From Verrucomicrobiota bacterium (GTDB lineage Bacteria; Verrucomicrobiota; Verrucomicrobiia; Chthoniobacterales; SZAS-18), in assembly GCA_018240025.1 (NCBI GenBank), contig JAFEGM010000048.1, positions 1 to 35,149 of the forward strand: a stretch of DNA of 35,149 bases, given 5' to 3'. The position numbers and the translations under genes were made by a program. The notes beneath the pieces were generated by a model. It had not been told where the DNA came from and made no database searches. It saw only the letters and a program-made list of their open reading frames with translations. Shown piece by piece: positions 35,116 to 35,149 of this stretch (its first letter is position 1; every line of letters begins with the position of its first letter).

Positions 35116-35149
35116 CGGGTGGGGGGGTGACGGGGTGACGGGGTGAGGG
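35109..35149. repeat. GGGGTGAC word array at the window end
   Basis: Units GGGGTGAC at 35109, 35124 and 35132 and GGGGTGAG at 35140, with a seven-base GGGTGGG between the first two. The TGA stop of the DUF2237 gene (35113-35115) is the TGA of the first unit. The array runs into the window edge and may continue. Confidence 0.85.

Overview
The window is GC-rich DNA from a Gram-negative bacterium. The best guess is a member of Verrucomicrobiota, class Opitutia. Pointers are a single-chain LpxC-FabZ protein (seen mainly in Bacteroidota/Chlorobi and Verrucomicrobia), a giant secreted protein with autotransporter-associated beta-strand repeats and a C-terminal segment of a style common in verrucomicrobial exported proteins, and a family of short-period intergenic repeats. 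The assignment is inference: no rRNA or tRNA gene is visible in the window.

Layout. 1-1358: the end of the F1Fo ATP synthase operon (atpD 3' part, atpC) with a probable terminator. 1453-7366: a co-directional housekeeping run of a small membrane protein, folC, tpiA, lpxC/fabZ and an S9 peptidase. 7422-10071: reverse-strand genes for a membrane-anchored protein, a SnoaL-like protein and gatB. 10231-13641: a lipoprotein, a small conserved protein, a reverse-strand lipid A acyltransferase, an M42-type aminopeptidase and a stand-alone receiver protein. 13694-17214: an oligopeptide-binding lipoprotein (reverse), then a Bax-inhibitor-1-like membrane protein coupled to an exported protein. 17203-17904: a four-helix-bundle (S23/IVP-type) gene between two inverted copies of a palindromic repeat. 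17893-24297: a tight reverse-strand operon of a triple-receiver hybrid kinase, CheR, CheB and a second hybrid kinase, without CheA, CheW or receptor. 24430-26973: a frameshifted kinase-like gene, a DoxX-type protein, a small membrane protein and a YiiX-like cysteine hydrolase. 27025-29111: a translationally coupled response regulator/histidine kinase pair. 29274-34592: a 1772-residue adhesin-like protein with five copies of a carbohydrate-binding-like module. 34750-35115: a DUF2237 protein.

The most unusual feature lies between the genes. At least nine places carry short-word arrays. Five of them keep a seven-base period (ATAGGCN, AAGNNNN/CTTNNNC, GGTNNNN) while the word itself differs between loci. 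The others have periods of 7-8, 11 or 12/6 bases. Most begin at or inside a stop codon, and in at least three genes the array encodes the last residues. Three ATAGGCN arrays share a longer palindromic head, and two of those form an inverted pair around the four-helix-bundle gene. This combination is the best candidate in the window for an undescribed repeat/protein system.

Two-component signalling is heavily represented: three histidine kinases, one LuxR-type regulator, one lone receiver and a CheR/CheB pair, probably for sensory adaptation or surface behaviour rather than classical flagellar chemotaxis. The response regulator is divergent from the giant surface protein, and a perfect 8-bp inverted repeat lies between them, so a regulatory link is plausible but untested.
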